Assembly: GCF_039555325.1 (NCBI RefSeq)
Contig: NZ_CP154608.1
Span: 1,426,001 to 1,490,000 of the forward strand
Source of the DNA: Sphingomicrobium sp. XHP0239
GTDB taxonomy: Bacteria; Pseudomonadota; Alphaproteobacteria; Sphingomonadales; Sphingomonadaceae
DNA length: 64,000 bases
Direction: 5' to 3'
This document shows, piece after piece, positions 43,578 through 52,026 of this stretch. A program made the position numbers and the translations under genes. Every line of letters begins with the position of its first letter. The first letter of the stretch is position 1. Below the pieces are notes generated by a model. The model was given only the letters and a program-made list of their open reading frames with translations. It searched no databases and was not told the origin of the DNA.

Positions 43578-44123
43578 TCAGGGTTCCGACAGTGCGTCCG
43601 GATCGACGTCCGCCCCCGGTTCGAGATCGAGGATCCTCGCGGCCAACGCGAAATCATGCCCGGCGCGGGCGAAGGCGGCCAGCGCGCGCTGGCGGTCGCG
43701 CGGATCGAGGATGGCGCCACTGTCATCACCGACCGCAAAGGGCCCCAGGCGCCGTCGCCGGGCGAACTGGAGTGCCGCCGCGACGCTCTCGGATTGCGCC
43801 GCATCGAGCGCCGCGCTCCTGTCTTCCTCTTCGATCCCGGCGGCATAGAGTGCCTGCCCGACGCGCCGTGGGCCATAGCCTCGGGAAGTCAGGTCGCGCC
43901 CTTTCATCGCCGCAAAAGCTGCGTCATCGACATAGCCTCGATCCGCGAAACGCGCGACCAGCGCCGTCACGTCGGGATCTGACTCGTCGTCCCACCCACG
44001 CTCGCGCAGCTTGCGGTTCAGGTAGGTCGCCAACTTGGCCCGGCTGGTCGCGAACCGACCCACATAATGCAGCGCCAATTCCTCCAGGCGTTGCGAATCG
44101 AGAGGTTTGCCGGGGCGTTTCAT
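43578..44123 (-). CDS. recX: Regulatory protein RecX
   Basis: A 181-residue three-helix repeat protein. Blocks: LEELALHYVGRFATSRAKLATYLNRKLRERGW, VDDAAFAAMKGRDLTSRGYGPRRVGQAL and the third repeat before PFAV, as in RecX, which binds RecA filaments and limits recombination. recA is not adjacent. ATG 44123 (MKRPGK) is preferred over ATG 44150. Only 50 bases separate it from the divergent ligase gene. Confidence 0.86.
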   Translation of the reverse strand: MKRPGKPLDSQRLEELALHYVGRFATSRAKLATYLNRKLRERGWDDESDPDVTALVARFADRGYVDDAAFAAMKGRDLTSRGYGPRRVGQALYAAGIEEEDRSAALDAAQSESVAAALQFARRRRLGPFAVGDDSGAILDPRDRQRALAAFARAGHDFALAARILDLEPGADVDPDALSEP

Positions 44124-44173
44124 CGGGGCGAACCTGTCACATTCCGCCATGTTTGTGCCATAGTCGCGCAGCA

Positions 44174-46036
44174 ATGGGGAACGCTCGGGACATCCGAAGG
44201 GGGTCTCGCGCGTCGGCACCGCCCGCGCATCGCGAGGAAACAGACAGGACATTTCCATTGCTCGACACTGCCACCCGTACCCAAGACGATCTCGCGCCCG
44301 AAGGCACCACGCCGACGCGCGACGATCTGCCGCGGCGGATTGCCGACTTCGCCACGTTGGGCGAGGCGCTGGACTATGCCGCCGGGGGACGGCGCGGCAT
44401 GAACTTCCACGATGCGCGTGGAACGCTGACACGCTCGTATCCTTATGCGGAACTGCGCCAGGACGCGCTCGATCATGCCCGGCGCTTCATGGCGCTCGGC
44501 CTTCAGCCGGGTGATCGCGTCGCGCTGGTCGCCGAAACCAATCCGGATTTCGCCGCCGCTTTCTTCGGCGCGGTCTATGCGGGGTTGTGGCCGGTGCCGC
44601 TGCCGCTTCCGACCAGTTTCGGCGGGCGGGATGCCTACACCGAACAATTGACCGTGATGCTGACCAGCAGCGATCCGCAGCTCTTTCTGTACCCGGAGGA
44701 AATGGCAAGCTTTACGACTGACGCCGCCGACGGTCGCGGCGTACCGCATCGTAGCTGGGAATCGCTCCAGCAGGTCGAGGCCGGCGACGACGCGTTGCCG
44801 GCGGCCGACCCCGACGCCATCGCCTATCTCCAGTACAGTTCGGGCTCGACCCGTTTCCCGCACGGCGTCGCGGTCACCCATCGCCAATTGCTCGAAAATC
44901 TTCGGGCGCATGGGCTCGGCCTCAACGTCGAGGAGATCGACACCGACCGCTGTGTCAGCTGGTTGCCGTGGTATCATGACATGGGGCTGGTCGGCTGCAT
45001 GCTGTCGCCGATGGCGAACCAATTGTCCGCCGACTACATGAAGACCGAGGACTTCGCGCGTCGCCCGCTGACCTGGCTCGATCTTATCAGCCGCAATCCC
45101 GGCACGACCCTCTCCTATTCGCCGACCTTCGGCTACGACATCTGCGCGCGGCGTATCTCGTCCAAGACCAAGGCCGAGGATCGTTTCGACCTCACCCGCT
45201 GGCGCATCGCAGGCAACGGCGCCGACATGATCCGCCCCGACGTGATGCAGAGTTTCGTCGACGCCTACGCCGACGCGGGCTTCGACCCGAAGGCGTTCTG
45301 CCCCAGCTATGGCCTCGCCGAAGCCACGCTCGCGGTCAGTCTGATGCCGCCGGGCGAAGGCATTCGCATGGAACTGGTCGAGGAAGAAAAGCTTGCCGGC
45401 AGCGCCCCTGCCCCGGGTGGCGAGGATCGTCCCCAGCGTTACCGCGCCATCGTCAATTGCGGCAAGGCGGTCGAGGGCATGGAGATCGCCATCCGCGATG
45501 CCGACGATCGCATTCTTGCCGATCGCCAGGTGGGTCGCGTGCTGGTTCGCGGCGGCAGCGTCATGACCGGCTATTTCCGGGACGAGGAGTCGACCAAAGC
45601 CTGTCTCTCTGAAGACGGCTGGCTCGACACCGGCGATATGGGATACCTGTCCGACGACTATATCTTCATCGTCGGGCGCGCGAAGGACATGATCATCATC
45701 AACGGGCGCAACCATTGGCCGCAGGACATCGAATGGGCGGTCGAACAGCTTCCCGGCTTCAAGTCGGGCGACATCGCCGCTTTCGCGCTGACCACCGAAA
45801 CGGGCGAGGAACTGCCCGCGGTACTGGTTCATTGCCGCGTGTCCGACGTCGATGAACGCGGCAAGCTGAAGGACGACATCAAGGAACGGGTTCGATCGAT
45901 TACCGGCATATCGCCGATCGTCGAACTGGTCCCGCCGCGCAGCCTGCCCCGCACCAGTTCGGGCAAGCTCAGCCGCGTGAAGGCCCGCAACATGTATGTG
46001 TCGGGCGAAATCCAGCCGGTCGACATGGCGGCCTGA
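44174..46036 (+). CDS. Fatty acyl-AMP ligase (FAAL)
   Basis: A 620-residue adenylate-forming enzyme. The P-loop is YSSGST (221-226), the A5 motif SYGLAEATL, A7 DTGDMGYL and A8 GRAKDMIIINGRNHWPQDIE, with the lysine in the final SSGKLSR. The pattern fits the FAAL branch, which activates fatty acids as acyl-AMP and hands them to acyl carrier proteins. No carrier protein or polyketide gene lies nearby. The start is uncertain: ATG 44174 and TTG 44258 (with AGGA upstream) are both possible; sequence before residue 28 looks weakly conserved. Confidence 0.9.
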   Translation: MGNARDIRRGSRASAPPAHREETDRTFPLLDTATRTQDDLAPEGTTPTRDDLPRRIADFATLGEALDYAAGGRRGMNFHDARGTLTRSYPYAELRQDALDHARRFMALGLQPGDRVALVAETNPDFAAAFFGAVYAGLWPVPLPLPTSFGGRDAYTEQLTVMLTSSDPQLFLYPEEMASFTTDAADGRGVPHRSWESLQQVEAGDDALPAADPDAIAYLQYSSGSTRFPHGVAVTHRQLLENLRAHGLGLNVEEIDTDRCVSWLPWYHDMGLVGCMLSPMANQLSADYMKTEDFARRPLTWLDLISRNPGTTLSYSPTFGYDICARRISSKTKAEDRFDLTRWRIAGNGADMIRPDVMQSFVDAYADAGFDPKAFCPSYGLAEATLAVSLMPPGEGIRMELVEEEKLAGSAPAPGGEDRPQRYRAIVNCGKAVEGMEIAIRDADDRILADRQVGRVLVRGGSVMTGYFRDEESTKACLSEDGWLDTGDMGYLSDDYIFIVGRAKDMIIINGRNHWPQDIEWAVEQLPGFKSGDIAAFALTTETGEELPAVLVHCRVSDVDERGKLKDDIKERVRSITGISPIVELVPPRSLPRTSSGKLSRVKARNMYVSGEIQPVDMAA

Positions 46037-46049
46037 CAGGCTAAAACGG

Positions 46050-46078
46050 TTGCGCTCGCAGCGGGTTCGCCGTTAAGA
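46050..46078 (+). promoter_or_regulatory. Promoter of tRNA-Trp
   Basis: TTGCGC (46050-46055), 17-base spacer, TTAAGA (46073-46078), leading to a start about 8 bases before the tRNA. Confidence 0.55.
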
Positions 46079-46092
46079 GCGCCATCGGCCTT

Positions 46093-46168
46093 AGGGGTAT
46101 AGCTCAGTTGGTAGAGCATCGGTCTCCAAAACCGAGGGTCGCGGGTTCAAGTCCTGCTGCCCCTGCCA
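46093..46168 (+). tRNA. tRNA-Trp (anticodon CCA)
   Basis: Acceptor stem AGGGGTA (46093-46099) pairs with TGCCCCT (46158-46164); discriminator G46165 and encoded CCA follow. The anticodon loop CTCCAAA closed by TCGGT/ACCGA gives CCA, reading UGG. It is the expected neighbour of secE in many proteobacteria, but here a membrane protein gene lies between them. Confidence 0.96.
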
Positions 46169-46186
46169 GGCCGTCCGGGGGGACAC

Positions 46187-47662
46187 ATGACCACGACGAC
46201 GCGCGCCGCGACTGACCGACGCCGCGACGCGATCGCGATGATCGGTATCGCCATCGTCGTTCTGGTTCTTCGCCTCCCCCTGCATTCCATCGCCGTCTTG
46301 AGCGTCGACGAGAGCGCCTACATGCTCGTCGCACGCGATCTGCTCGATGGCGTCTGGCCCTTTGCCGGCAATTTCGATCACAAGCCCGTCGGCATCTACT
46401 ATCATTACGCTGTCGCGATGGGATTGGGAGGCGAGGACCCGTCCAGTATCCGCTGGCTCACCACGATCGCCGCGCTCGTCAGCGCACTCGTGCTTTTCTG
46501 GATGGCGAGGGCTCTGGCGCAATTGCCGCTGTTTTTCGCGGTCACGGTGGCGATTGTGTGGAGCTTCGCAAGTTTCGGGCTCGAAGGCTTCTCTGCCAAT
46601 ACCGAAATGATCATCGCGCCTTACCTTATCGGCTGGATCGCGACTTTTCTCGCCTTCGCCAGAGGGCACGCCGGTTTCGTGAATAGCGTGCTGTTGTCAG
46701 GCGCGTTCGCCGGCGTTGCAGTGCAGATCAACTACTTGGGAGGTCCGCTACTCGCCTGCCTCTACGTGGCAGCGTTGGTCGGCGCGCCGCGCGCCGGACT
46801 AAAGTGGGCGCTCGCGTCGGGAAGCGTGTCGATCCTCGTCGCGCTGTTGCAATGGCTCCCGCTGATCGTGGCGGGGACGCTACCGAACTACCTTCTGCTG
46901 CAAGCCGAATTCCTGTTCAATTATCAGGGCACTGCCGACCGGGTCGCGTGGGATGCCGTTCTTCCCCCGCTTCTGGGGCAGCTGCTCCCGCTGCTCGTCA
47001 TCGTCCTTGTCGCCCTTGTCCTGCTTAGACCCGGCCGCGATCAACGCGACTTCGTCGTCATCGGGTCAGGAGCGACGATCGGTGGACTGGGTGCCGCACT
47101 GACATCCTTCCACCTCTACGCCCATTATTTCTATCTCGTGCTGCCCGGTCTCTTCATCCTCGCCATCGCGCTGCTCGCGGCCGCCGAAGGGACTCACCGC
47201 CGCCTCTTCGCCTATGCCTTGATCGCCGCGGGCATTCCCGGCCTTCTCATCGTACTGGGCGAGCTCGACCGCGGATACACCATGCCGACGCCAGAGCAGC
47301 TGACCGCCGATCCTGGGATCGACCGCAACCGCGCCGTCGCCGCGCATTACCGACCCGTCATTCCAGCGGGCAGCACCGGATACGTCGTTTGCGACCAGCC
47401 CGCGCTCTACCTCCTCCTCGACTTGGAGGACGTCACTGACACGCCCTTCTGGATCCTCCACCTCTATCCCTTCCTCGAGCGCATCGATGCCGCCGAGGAA
47501 GTCGCGTTCATCCGCGCGGAACAACCCGAATTCCTCCTCATCGGCACCAGCTGCACGCCCGCTGCCGAAGCCCTCGTGCGCAGCGCCTTTGCCGATTACC
47601 GAAGGGCGGACGAATATCTCAATGTGGAATTGTGGACCGCTCCCCAAGCCCGCTTGAACTGA
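46187..47662 (+). CDS. GT39/PMT-like membrane glycosyltransferase
   Basis: A 491-residue protein with about 10-11 membrane spans. The first extracytoplasmic loop carries SVDESAYMLVARDLLDG, the Asp-Glu pair typical of lipid-sugar-dependent GT-C enzymes of the GT39/ArnT type, and NFDHKPVGIYYHYA, also characteristic. The C-terminal soluble domain is about 130 residues. It likely transfers a sugar from a polyprenyl phosphate to a protein or lipid; acceptor unknown. It starts 19 bases after the tRNA-Trp and separates it from secE. Confidence 0.85.
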   Translation: MTTTTRAATDRRRDAIAMIGIAIVVLVLRLPLHSIAVLSVDESAYMLVARDLLDGVWPFAGNFDHKPVGIYYHYAVAMGLGGEDPSSIRWLTTIAALVSALVLFWMARALAQLPLFFAVTVAIVWSFASFGLEGFSANTEMIIAPYLIGWIATFLAFARGHAGFVNSVLLSGAFAGVAVQINYLGGPLLACLYVAALVGAPRAGLKWALASGSVSILVALLQWLPLIVAGTLPNYLLLQAEFLFNYQGTADRVAWDAVLPPLLGQLLPLLVIVLVALVLLRPGRDQRDFVVIGSGATIGGLGAALTSFHLYAHYFYLVLPGLFILAIALLAAAEGTHRRLFAYALIAAGIPGLLIVLGELDRGYTMPTPEQLTADPGIDRNRAVAAHYRPVIPAGSTGYVVCDQPALYLLLDLEDVTDTPFWILHLYPFLERIDAAEEVAFIRAEQPEFLLIGTSCTPAAEALVRSAFADYRRADEYLNVELWTAPQARLN

Positions 47663-47785
47663 ATCGAACTTGCCGCTACATCGCCTTTCCATGCGACATG
47701 GGTAGTCAGATGCCCCGCACCGGCACCCGGCCGGCGGCGGGGGAAGCCTCCTACCCGGAACGCGCCGATAAGGAAGAGACGCAAC

Positions 47786-47983
47786 GTGGCCAAGACCAAC
47801 CCCGGACAGTTCATCCGCGAAGTGCGCAGCGAGACGCGCAAGGTCGTCTGGCCGACGCGCAAGGAAACGGTCCAAACCGCCATCATGGTGATGATCATGA
47901 CCACCATCCTCGCGATCTTCTTCCTCGGCATCGACACGGTGTTTTCGAGCATCGTGGAATTTCTCATCGGCCTTCTCGGCTGA
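47786..47983 (+). CDS. secE: Preprotein translocase subunit SecE
   Basis: A 65-residue SecE with the cytosolic amphipathic helix FIREVRSETRKVVWPTRKETVQT and one membrane span (about 35-58). The VVWPTRKET motif is diagnostic. GTG 47786 is the start, with AGGAAG 9 bases upstream. It is an essential part of the SecYEG channel. nusG follows in 25 bases. Confidence 0.97.
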   Translation: MAKTNPGQFIREVRSETRKVVWPTRKETVQTAIMVMIMTTILAIFFLGIDTVFSSIVEFLIGLLG

Positions 47984-48008
47984 CACGGGCACACAGGATC
48001 ATTCACGC

Positions 48009-48545
48009 ATGGCACGCTGGTACATCATCCACGCTTATTCGGGTTTCGAAGGCAAGGTTAAGGAAGCCGTCCTCTCCGAGGCGAAGCGCCTGAACCTCGA
48101 GGAAGCGGTCGAGCGCGTCGAAGTGCCGACCGAAACCATCACCGAGATCAAGCGCGGCAAGAAGGTCCAGTCGGAGCGCAAGTTCATGCCGGGCTACGTG
48201 CTCGCCAAGCTGACCATGACCGACGATGTCTTCCACCTCGTCAAGAACACGCCCAAGGTCACGGGCTTTCTCGGGTTGAACGGCAAGCCGCAGCCGATCC
48301 CCGACGCCCAGGCCAATCGCATGCTCGACACCAAGGAAGAAACTGCCGACGCGCCCAAGCAGAAGATCTCGGTCGACTACGAGATCGGCGACAACGTCAA
48401 GGTGCTGGACGGCCCGTTCGCCAGCTTCACCGGCATCGTCGAGGAACTCAACTTCGAGCGCAATGTGGTCAAGGTTTCGGTCTCGATCTTCGGTCGCGCT
48501 ACGCCGGTCGAACTGGAATTCGACCAGGTCGAACTGGTCAAGTAA
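48009..48545 (+). CDS. nusG: Transcription termination/antitermination protein NusG
   Basis: A 178-residue protein with the NGN domain (WYIIHAYSGFEGKVKEA at the start, RKFMPGYVLAKL later) and a C-terminal KOW domain around VLDGPFASFTGIVEEL. It contacts RNA polymerase clamp, Rho and ribosome protein S10. Normal length. Cotranscribed with secE. Confidence 0.98.
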   Translation: MARWYIIHAYSGFEGKVKEAVLSEAKRLNLEEAVERVEVPTETITEIKRGKKVQSERKFMPGYVLAKLTMTDDVFHLVKNTPKVTGFLGLNGKPQPIPDAQANRMLDTKEETADAPKQKISVDYEIGDNVKVLDGPFASFTGIVEELNFERNVVKVSVSIFGRATPVELEFDQVELVK

Positions 48546-48615
48546 CCACGAGATTTGCGGGCGGTCCTGCGGATCGCGCTTTACTTGACCCTCGTGCGGG
48601 AGCATCAGCCCGCGA

Positions 48616-49944
48616 ATGGCCGCGCTGCGCGATCCCATTCGCCTGATTCCTGTCCTGTTCCTGACGCTGATCTTGATCGGCACGCTACTGCTCAGCCTGC
48701 CGCTTGCCTCGGCGAGCGGCGACCGCGCGCCGCTGCTTGCAGCCTTCTTCACCGCCACCTCCGCCGTCTCGGTCACCGGGCTGATCACCGTCGATACCGC
48801 CACCTACTGGTCGCCGTTCGGACAGGGAGTTGTCCTTCTCCTGTTCCAGATCGGCGGGTTCGGCATCATGACCGCCGCGACATTGTTCGGACTGATGGCG
48901 GGCCGCGGTGTCGGTCTGCGCGAGCGTATGGCCACGCAGATCGAACGCAACCGCCTTGTCGACGCCAGCACCGCCTCGGTGCTCAAGCTCGTCTTTCTGG
49001 TCACGATACTCGTAGAATGCAGCGTGGCGCTCGTCCTAGCGGCGCGCTTCGCCGGTGCCCACGACCTGTCGGCAGGCGCGGCGGTCTGGCACGGACTCTT
49101 CCATTCGGTCAGCGCGTTCAACAACGCCGGATTTTCCAGCTTCACCGATAGCGTGATGAGTTTCCAGAACGACGCCCTCATTCTCGGTCCGATCATGGTC
49201 GCGGTCGTCATCACCGCCTTGGGCTTTCCTGTGATGTACGACCTGCGCCGCCACCGCACCCGTTGGCGCCGCTGGTCGCTGCACAGCAAGATCACCGTTG
49301 CCGGTACCGTCGCACTGCTTGTCTACGGTTTCGCTTCGACGCTGGCGGGCGAATGGACCAATCCCGATACGCTCGGCCCGATGGGGTGGGGCGCCAAGGC
49401 GCTCAACGCTGCCTTCCATTCGGTGATGCCCCGCACCGCCGGGTTCAACAGCCTCGACGTTTCCGCCTTCCGCGACGAGACGCTGATGGCGAACTATCTT
49501 CTGATGTTCATCGGCGGGGGCAGTGCCGGGACCGCGGGCGGGATCAAGATCACGACCTTCGTCGTCCTCTTCTCCATCGTCCTGTCGGAAATTCTCGGGC
49601 GGCGCGATGCGGGCATCTTCGAGCGCCGCTTCGGTCGCGAGATCGAACGGCAGGCACTATCGGTCGCGGTGCTCGCCGCCGCGCTCATCTTCATCAGCGC
49701 CATCTACATCTCCTCGATCACCCGCCTCGATCTGGCCGACATCCTGTTCGAATGCATTTCCGCCTTCTCGACCGTCGGTCTGTCGACGGGCATCACCGCG
49801 GCGCTTCCCCCCAGTGCGTTGGTGGTGTTGTGCGTCCTGATGTTCGTCGGCCGGGTGGGAACCATCACCGTGGCGACCGCGCTTGCTCTCGGCACGCGCG
49901 AGCGGCCTTATCGTTATCCGGAAGAGAACCCCATTGTCGGCTAG
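48616..49944 (+). CDS. Potassium uptake protein, TrkH/KtrB type
   Basis: A 442-residue K+ channel-like subunit with four repeats of the M1-P-M2 design. The selectivity-filter regions are FTATSAVSVTGL, HSVSAFNNAGFSSF, HSVMPRTAGFNS and ISAFSTVGLSTG, each with the expected central glycine. It lies between nusG and rplK, where one normally finds nothing. It works with the next gene, the RCK-domain regulator. Confidence 0.93.
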   Translation: MAALRDPIRLIPVLFLTLILIGTLLLSLPLASASGDRAPLLAAFFTATSAVSVTGLITVDTATYWSPFGQGVVLLLFQIGGFGIMTAATLFGLMAGRGVGLRERMATQIERNRLVDASTASVLKLVFLVTILVECSVALVLAARFAGAHDLSAGAAVWHGLFHSVSAFNNAGFSSFTDSVMSFQNDALILGPIMVAVVITALGFPVMYDLRRHRTRWRRWSLHSKITVAGTVALLVYGFASTLAGEWTNPDTLGPMGWGAKALNAAFHSVMPRTAGFNSLDVSAFRDETLMANYLLMFIGGGSAGTAGGIKITTFVVLFSIVLSEILGRRDAGIFERRFGREIERQALSVAVLAAALIFISAIYISSITRLDLADILFECISAFSTVGLSTGITAALPPSALVVLCVLMFVGRVGTITVATALALGTRERPYRYPEENPIVG

Positions 49945-50599
49945 AAACAAGCATCAGAAACCCGTTCTCGTCATCGGTCTCGGCCGCTTCGGAGGCGCCG
50001 TCGCGCTGACGCTCGAGCGCATGGGGCAGGAAGTGATGGGGGTCGACATCGACCCGGGCCCGGTCGCCGCCTTCTCGCGCGAATTGACGCAGACGGTCGA
50101 GGCCGACTGCACCACTCTTTCAACGCTCGAACGCCTCGGTGCCGCCGACTTCGAAGTCGCGGTCGTCGCCATCGGCAGCAGTATCGAAGCCAGCGTGCTG
50201 ACCGTGCTCGCTTTGTCCGATCTGGGACTGACGAATATCTGGGCCAAGGCGACCAACGACAATCATGCCCGCATTCTCGAACGCACGGGCGCACAGCATG
50301 TCGTTTTTCCCGAACAGTCGATGGGCAAGCGCGTCGCGCACCTGCTCAACGAACGGCTCCTCGATTTCATTGCCTTCGACGACGAATTCGCCATCGCCCG
50401 ACTGCGCGCGCCCGAACCCCTTGTCGGCCGCGCCCTCGAAGCCTCCGCTTGTCGCCAGCGCTTCTCCGTGACGGTCGTGGGAGTGAAGCGCGAAGCGGAG
50501 AATTTTATCCACGCGGTGCCCGAGACCATCATCGACGCCGACGACGAGCTCGTCGTGTCGGGTCGGATCGCGGACATCGAGGGCTTCGCCGCGATCTGA
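49934..50599 (+). CDS. TrkA/KtrA-type RCK-domain regulator of potassium uptake
   Basis: A 221-residue protein with an N-terminal Rossmann RCK domain (VLVIGLGRFGGAVALTLERMGQEVMGVDID) and a C-terminal RCK-C domain ending in VSGRIADIEGFAAI. It binds ATP/ADP or NADH and gates the TrkH-like subunit. The start is TTG 49934, overlapping the trkH-like end by 11 bases, with GAAGAG 7 bases upstream; no in-frame ATG is available before the conserved fold. Confidence 0.9.
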   Translation: MSARNKHQKPVLVIGLGRFGGAVALTLERMGQEVMGVDIDPGPVAAFSRELTQTVEADCTTLSTLERLGAADFEVAVVAIGSSIEASVLTVLALSDLGLTNIWAKATNDNHARILERTGAQHVVFPEQSMGKRVAHLLNERLLDFIAFDDEFAIARLRAPEPLVGRALEASACRQRFSVTVVGVKREAENFIHAVPETIIDADDELVVSGRIADIEGFAAI

Positions 50600-50614
50600 C
50601 CTGCGGGCCGGAAC

Positions 50615-50643
50615 TTGCAAAAGACGGCGTACGCCGCTATCTC
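50615..50643 (+). promoter_or_regulatory. Promoter of rplK-rplA
   Basis: TTGCAA (50615-50620), 17-base spacer, TATCTC (50638-50643), about 120 bases before the rplK start. The same TTGCAA hexamer occurs before rpoB and the tRNA-Ala gene. Confidence 0.6.
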
Positions 50644-50766
50644 GCCGCCCGTTCCATCGAAAGATGAAGCTTCGCGCGGCAGGGCTCGCCTCGGCAACCC
50701 GCTATGACCGCTTAACATGAGCGTCCCGCCTCGATGCGGTACGCGACAGTGTGAAAGGAGGCCATC

Positions 50767-51198
50767 ATGGCCAAGAAGATCAGCGGCTATATCAAGCTGC
50801 AGGTGCCAGCCGGCGTCGCCAACCCCTCCCCGCCCATCGGGCCGGCGCTGGGTCAGCGCGGTGTCAACATCATGGAATTCTGCAAGGCCTTCAACGCCGC
50901 CACGCAGGATCTGGAAAAGAACATGCCGATCCCCACGACCATCACGGTCTATGCGGATCGCAGCTTCTCGTTCACGACTAAGACCCCGCCCGCCAGCTTC
51001 CTCTTGAAGCGTGCCGCCAAGCTGAAGAAGGGTGCGAGCGCGCCCGGTACCGACATTGCCGGCACCATCAAGCGTTCGAAAGTTCGCGAGATCGCCGAGC
51101 AGAAGATGGCCGATCTCAATGCCAACGATCTCGATCAGGCGACCAAGATCATCGAGGGCAGCGCGCGCTCGATGGGTCTCGAAGTGGTGGAGGGCTAA
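50767..51198 (+). CDS. rplK: 50S ribosomal protein L11
   Basis: A 143-residue L11: [36 protein letters not shown] at the N-terminus and the RNA-binding C-domain with KSRR-like [10 protein letters not shown] and [17 protein letters not shown] lies 8 bases before ATG 50767. It binds the GTPase-associated region of 23S rRNA. rplA follows after 4 bases. Confidence 0.98.
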   Translation: MAKKISGYIKLQVPAGVANPSPPIGPALGQRGVNIMEFCKAFNAATQDLEKNMPIPTTITVYADRSFSFTTKTPPASFLLKRAAKLKKGASAPGTDIAGTIKRSKVREIAEQKMADLNANDLDQATKIIEGSARSMGLEVVEG

Positions 51199-51202
51199 GG
51201 AC

Positions 51203-51925
51203 ATGGCGAAGAAACTCACCAAGAAGCAGCAGGCGCAGTACAAGCTCGTCGACAACGAGGAAATCTATGGCGTCGATCAGGCGATCAAGCTGTTGAAGGA
51301 ATGCGCCACCGCCAAGTTCGACGAGACCGTCGAAGTCTCGATGAACCTGGGCGTCGATCCGCGCCACTCGGACCAGATGGTCCGCGGCGTCGTCGCCATG
51401 CCCAACGGCACCGGCAAGACGCTGAAGGTCGCGGTGTTTGCCAAGGGCGACAAGGCTGCCGAAGCCGAAGCCGCCGGCGCGGACAAGGTCGGCGCCGAAG
51501 ATCTCATGGAAGACATGCAGAACGGCAACCTCGATTATGACCGCGTCATCGCAACGCCGGACATGATGGGTGTCGTCGGTCGCCTCGGTAAGGTGCTGGG
51601 TCCCAAGGGCCTGATGCCGAACCCGAAGCTCGGCACGGTCACGCCGAACCCGGCCGAAGCCGTCAAGAACGCCAAGGCCGGCGAAGTCCAGTATCGCGCC
51701 GAGAAGAACGGTATCGTTCACGCGGGCATCGGCAAGGCCAGCTTCGAGGAAGCCAAGCTGCGCGAGAATTTCGACGCCTTCGTCGGCGCGATCATGAAGG
51801 CCAAGCCTTCGGGTGCCAAGGGCCGCTACGTGCAGAAGGTCGCGATCACCTCGACCATGGGTCCGGGCCTCAAGCTCGACCTCGCAGACATCGAAGGCAC
51901 GCAGGCGGCCAAGGAAGCAAGCTAG
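51203..51925 (+). CDS. rplA: 50S ribosomal protein L1
   Basis: A 240-residue L1 with [27 protein letters not shown] and [16 protein letters not shown], both diagnostic. L1 forms the mobile stalk and, in many bacteria, represses its own operon by binding the mRNA leader. Start ATG 51203. A strong bidirectional terminator follows immediately, so transcription does not run into rplJ as it does in most bacteria. Confidence 0.98.
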   Translation: MAKKLTKKQQAQYKLVDNEEIYGVDQAIKLLKECATAKFDETVEVSMNLGVDPRHSDQMVRGVVAMPNGTGKTLKVAVFAKGDKAAEAEAAGADKVGAEDLMEDMQNGNLDYDRVIATPDMMGVVGRLGKVLGPKGLMPNPKLGTVTPNPAEAVKNAKAGEVQYRAEKNGIVHAGIGKASFEEAKLRENFDAFVGAIMKAKPSGAKGRYVQKVAITSTMGPGLKLDLADIEGTQAAKEAS

Positions 51926-51956
51926 ACTTCCTTCCGACACAAAGCGGACCACAAGA

Positions 51957-51995
51957 AAAAGGGGCCGGCGGGACAAAATCCCGTCGGCCCCTTTT
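51957..51995. terminator. Bidirectional terminator between rplA and the M16 peptidase gene
   Basis: A near-perfect 17-bp stem (51957-51973 with 51979-51995) with loop CAAAA, A-run before and T-run after. It can end rplKA on the plus strand and the peptidase gene on the minus strand. Confidence 0.92.
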
Positions 51996-52026
51996 CGTGG
52001 TGGGGTCGGAAAGAGGGCCGGAGCCC

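Noticed and set aside
43553..44173. Extension of the fatty acyl-AMP ligase to about 43553
   Set aside because: It would run through recX on the opposite strand and has no FAAL similarity.
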